Origin: JBAOHV01 sp963714875
GTDB lineage: Bacteria; Actinomycetota; Acidimicrobiia; Acidimicrobiales; Microtrichaceae
Length of the DNA: 64,000 nucleotides
Direction of reading: 5' to 3'
Assembly (NCBI GenBank): GCA_963714875.1
Contig: CAVQQI010000014.1
Coordinates: 1-64,000 of the forward strand
This document shows, piece by piece, positions 61,317-64,000 of the stretch. How positions within the stretch are numbered: the first letter of the stretch is position 1; every line of letters begins with the position of its first letter. Both the position numbers and the translations under genes were made by a program. Under the pieces are notes generated by a model. The model was not told where the DNA came from and made no database searches. It worked only from the letters and a program-made list of their open reading frames with translations.

Positions 61317-61364
61317 GGTGTGCTGCCTCTCTGAGAAATGGTCGGATCACAGCGCCGCTGCGAC

Positions 61365-61379
61365 CTGACAGGTCGTCAG
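61365..61379. promoter_or_regulatory. CTGAC-N5-GTCAG operator before SDR gene
   Basis: CTGACAGGTCGTCAG is an exact copy of the CTGAC-N5-GTCAG pattern. It lies 49 bp upstream of the minus-strand SDR start. The same arms are found at 27024-27038 and 48865-48879. Confidence 0.65.
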
Positions 61380-61410
61380 ATCCTAGGAGCGCCCGCCCGT
61401 CCACCACGAA

Positions 61411-61531
61411 CCGGGTGCAGAAACACACGCCCTGGCGTGCAGAAACGCCCCAGGTTCGGGGGTCTCGCGATACCGGGTGCAGAAACACACACCCCGACGT
61501 GCAGAAACGCCCCAGGTTCGGGGGTCTCGCG
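61411..61531. repeat. Tandem pair of 59-bp repeats
   Basis: Units 61411-61469 and 61473-61531 differ at three positions. Each begins CCGGGTGCAGAAACACAC and ends CAGGTTCGGGGGTCTCGCG, with an internal second GTGCAGAAAC. This motif is unrelated to the palindromes at 27107 and 36858. The stretch between the SDR and aquaporin genes has no gene. Confidence 0.85.
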
Positions 61532-61567
61532 CGGTGTGACGTGGGGTGGAGTGGCGTGGTGGGGCGT

Positions 61568-62383
61568 TCAGGCCCGGTCCGGGTCCGGAGCCTCGGCCTC
61601 GAGCTCACCGGTCTGGATGTCGTCGCCGCCGGTGGCGAGCTTCCAGATCACGGCCCCGAGAGCACCGCCCACCACCGGTGCCACGATGAACAGCCAGAGC
61701 TGCGTCAGGGCGGTGCCACCCTCGAACAGCGCCGGTCCGAGCGAGCGTGCGGGGTTGACCGACGTGTTGGTGATCGGGATCGCGATGAGGTGGATCAGGG
61801 TCAGCATGAGGCCGATGCCGATGGCGGCCTGGGCCTTCGCCGCCGCCTTGGTGGTGATCCCCAGGATCACGATCACGAACAGGGCGGTCAGGACGACCTC
61901 GGCGATGGCCGCACCGGGGAGGTCGTAGAAGACCCGGCCGTTCTCCTGGCCGTACGCGTTGGACGCGAACGCACCCTGGGAGATCTCGAACCCGCCGGGT
62001 CGCGAGGTCTGGATCGACCACAGCACCGCCACAGCACCGATCGCGCCCAGGCACTGCACCACCACATAGGCGGGCAGGTCCTTCCATGCGAAGCGACCAG
62101 CGGTGGCCAGGCCCACCGACACCGCCGGGTTGAAGTGGCCACCGGAGACGTGGCCCAGCGCGTAGGCACCACACAGCACCGTCAGACCGAACGCCAGGCT
62201 GACACCCAGGTAGCCGATGCCGTTGTTCACGACCCCCGCCGCAGGCAACTCGATGCCGCCGACGCCGACCGCGCCCTTGGTCGTGCCCAGCGCCGCGGCG
62301 GCGAAGATGGCCGAACCACAGCCTCCCAGGACCAACAGGAAGGTGCCGATGAACTCTGCACCGAGCTTCTTGGACATGATCAT
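61568..62383 (-). CDS. Aquaporin (AqpZ-like)
   Basis: 271 aa with six membrane spans and two half-helix NPA motifs: GGHFNPAVSVGLA near residue 83 and TNTSVNPARSLGPALF near residue 212. The selectivity-filter region has an arginine after the second NPA, as in water-specific AqpZ channels. ATG 62383 follows GAGGAGG, a strong ribosome site. An acidic C-terminal tail (about 20 residues) follows the last helix. It conducts water, perhaps with small solutes. Confidence 0.88.
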   Translation of the reverse strand: MIMSKKLGAEFIGTFLLVLGGCGSAIFAAAALGTTKGAVGVGGIELPAAGVVNNGIGYLGVSLAFGLTVLCGAYALGHVSGGHFNPAVSVGLATAGRFAWKDLPAYVVVQCLGAIGAVAVLWSIQTSRPGGFEISQGAFASNAYGQENGRVFYDLPGAAIAEVVLTALFVIVILGITTKAAAKAQAAIGIGLMLTLIHLIAIPITNTSVNPARSLGPALFEGGTALTQLWLFIVAPVVGGALGAVIWKLATGGDDIQTGELEAEAPDPDRA

Positions 62384-62543
62384 CTCAGCCTCCTCACACC
62401 CTTGCCGACCTTGCCGGGCGACCAGCGGATCGCTCCACCGGATCGGCCACGGGATCGACTTCTTCGGAACGTAACAGCCGGGAAGTACCGCGCAGCGGAC
62501 CAACTGCACCCGGGAGCGCGGACGGACCCCTAACGTGGCCCCG

Positions 62544-63895
62544 ATGGGCAGCCGGACACGACGTCGATCGCTGCTCGACCATCCGGCCCGCTACGTCGTG
62601 GCGGGTTTCGTCGTGGTCATCCTGAGTCGGATCGGCGTTGCTGATGTTGCCCTGGTCCACCCAGGCCGGCACCACCACCTCACCGCTCCAGGCCGTCTTC
62701 ACCGCGACCTCGGCGGTCACGGTGACCGGGCTCGCCGTGGTCGACACCGGTGCGCACTGGAGCGGCCTCGGTCAGGGGATCATCCTGATGATGGTGCAGG
62801 TCGGGGGACTCGGCTTCATGACCGTCTCGTCGCTGCTGGTGCTGTTGATCTCACGTCAGCTCGGGCTCCGCCGACGACTCGTGACCAAGGAGGAGCGCGA
62901 GACGTTCAGCCTGGGCGACCTGCGTGACGTCCTGCTGGGAGTGGGCATCATCACCGTGGCGGTGCAGGGCTTCGTGGCGGTCGTGCTGACGTTGCGCCTG
63001 TGGTGGGGCTACGACGTCGGCATCGGCACCGCTGCGTGGAGCGGGGCCTTCCATGCGGTCACCGCGTTCAACAACGCCGGATTCTCGTTGTACGCCGACA
63101 GCCTGATCGGCTTCAGCTCGGACTGGTTCGTGCTGGTCCCGATCATGGGGGCGGTCATCATCGGCGGGCTGGGGTTCCCCGTCCTGGTCGACCTGCGCCG
63201 CGTCCGGGGGAAGTGGCGCGGCCTGACGCTGCACTCCAAGGTGACGCTGTCGGCCACCGGCGCGCTGCTGGTGCTCGGCGTCGTGCTGCTCTCCGCGCTC
63301 GAGTGGGGCAACCCCGCCACCCTCGGGACCCATGCCGTTGGCCGACAAGGCCCTCAACGGCGCGTTCGCATCGGTGACGCCGCGCACGGCGGGATTCAAC
63401 TCGATCGACACCGCGGGCATGCAACCGCAGAGCCAGCTGGCGACCATCGGCCTGATGTTCATCGGCGCGGGCTCGGCAGGCACGTCGGGCGGCATCAAGG
63501 TCTCGACCTTCGCCATCCTGGCGCTGGTGATCTGGAGCCAGCTGCGCGGCGACGCCGACGTCACCGGCTTCCACCGTCGGATCCCCGACGCCACCCAGCG
63601 CCGGGCGATCACCGTGTCGCTCCTCGCCGTGGCGTTGGTGGTGAGCGCCACCGGCTTCCTGCTCATCTCCGCGGAGTCGGGGTTGGGCGACGCGTTCTTC
63701 GAGGCCGTCTCCGCGTTCGGTACGGTCGGGTTGAGCACCGGCATCACCCCCGGCCTGCCCGCAGGCGATCAACTGGTGCTCATGGCGCTGATGCTGATCG
63801 GTCGAGTCGGGCCGATCACACTCGGCGCCGCGCTGGTGCTCCGTGCACAACCGAGCCGCTACCGGCTTCCCGAGGAGGGTCCACTCATTGGCTGA
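62544..63895 (+). CDS. TrkH/KtrB-type potassium uptake protein, frame-broken near 62620 and 63328
   Basis: From ATG 62544 the frame gives RRSLLDHPARYVVAGFVVVIL. It then moves one base to VGSALLMLPWSTQAGTTT (near 62620), TATSAVTVTGLAVVDTG with the first selectivity loop, and AVTAFNNAGFSLY. At ACCCATG (near 63328) it moves one base again to MPLADKALNGAFASVTPRTAGFNSID with the third loop, then AGSAGTSGGIKVSTFA and FGTVGLSTGITPGL. Four K-channel-like loops are present across the frames. Removing one base at each break restores the protein. The stop overlaps the TrkA-type start by eight bases. Confidence 0.75.
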
Positions 63896-64000
63896 CCGAC
63901 GAATCCGCCCCGAGATGATCGTGGTGATCGGCCTGGGCCGGTTCGGCTCCGCGCTCGCCGACCAGCTCCAGGACCTGGGCCACGAGGTGCTCGGCATCGA
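63888..64000 (+). CDS. TrkA/KtrA-type potassium channel gating subunit, 5' end
   Basis: The TTG start at 63888 lies inside the last codons of the TrkH gene. The visible 37 residues include a Rossmann motif MIVVIGLGRFGSALADQL, the RCK domain nucleotide-binding loop. The frame runs off the right edge. The RCK subunit binds NAD(H) or ATP and gates the membrane subunit encoded just before it. Confidence 0.8.
   Translation, partial: MADRRIRPEMIVVIGLGRFGSALADQLQDLGHEVLGI

Noticed and set aside
61411..61531. CRISPR-like array
   Set aside because: Only two units with a 3-bp gap, no unique spacers and no cas genes.
13761..63895. Programmed +1 translational frameshifting in the split genes
   Set aside because: No shared slippery sequence, stop codon context or stimulatory structure is seen at the break points, and the genes are functionally unrelated.
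1..64000. tRNA, rRNA, riboswitch or transposase genes
   Set aside because: None could be recognised on either strand.

Overview
The window is very GC-rich, densely coded DNA from an actinobacterium. It combines a mycofactocin locus, mycobacteria-like steroid/lipid catabolism genes, a KstR-like repressor, a wax-ester/DGAT acyltransferase and a surface protein with a class-E-type LAYTG sorting signal. The whole suggests an uncultured-type actinobacterium, perhaps class Acidimicrobiia. No rRNA, tRNA, CRISPR array, transposase or phage gene is visible.

Layout. 1-3184 (minus): operon of two thiolase-like and two DUF35 proteins, resembling the mycobacterial ltp3/ltp4/Rv3521 group, behind a KstR-like operator. 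3277-5343: glutamine amidotransferase and a lipoprotein. 5316-21583 (minus): mycofactocin region, in gene order mftA, mftB, mftC, a GntR regulator, an inserted persulfide/sulfite module, two FadH/OYE-type oxidoreductases, an electron-transfer-flavoprotein set (ETF-alpha, FixC-like, FixX-like, ETF-beta), mftE and mftF. mftD and a TetR-type mftR are not in the window. 21791-25319 (plus): NDMA-dependent alcohol dehydrogenase, MoxR ATPase, VWA protein, small membrane protein. 25356-31975: acyl-CoA ligase, a broken sterol desaturase, acetoacetyl-CoA synthetase, MarR, YceI. 32019-36813: esterase, WS/DGAT, FadD19-like ligase. 37001-42720: LysE exporter with Lrp regulator, ABC-F ATPase, RecQ helicase fused to a phosphoribosyltransferase-like domain. 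42940-47208: PotABCD-type polyamine transporter. 47197-53181: acyl-CoA synthetase, LAYTG surface protein, glycosyltransferase/PilZ/signal-peptidase genes, unknown protein. 53346-61316: amidohydrolase, WXG protein, KstR-like repressor, TPP-fold protein, DUF3097, DNA methyltransferase, SDR. 61568-64000: aquaporin and the start of a Trk/Ktr potassium uptake operon.

Regulatory structure. Two candidate regulons can be read from operators. One has AACnnGTT palindromes, matching the KstR consensus, before the thiolase operon, the FadD19-like gene, the amidohydrolase and the repressor gene itself. The other has CTGAC-N5-GTCAG palindromes before two acyl-CoA ligases and an SDR, with a one-base variant before the mycofactocin-linked alcohol dehydrogenase. 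Its regulator is not identified.

Sequence quality. At least seven genes are interrupted by frame changes and every well-supported break has the same sign (one extra base). This is more likely sequencing or assembly error than gene decay, so the split genes should be read as probably intact in the organism.
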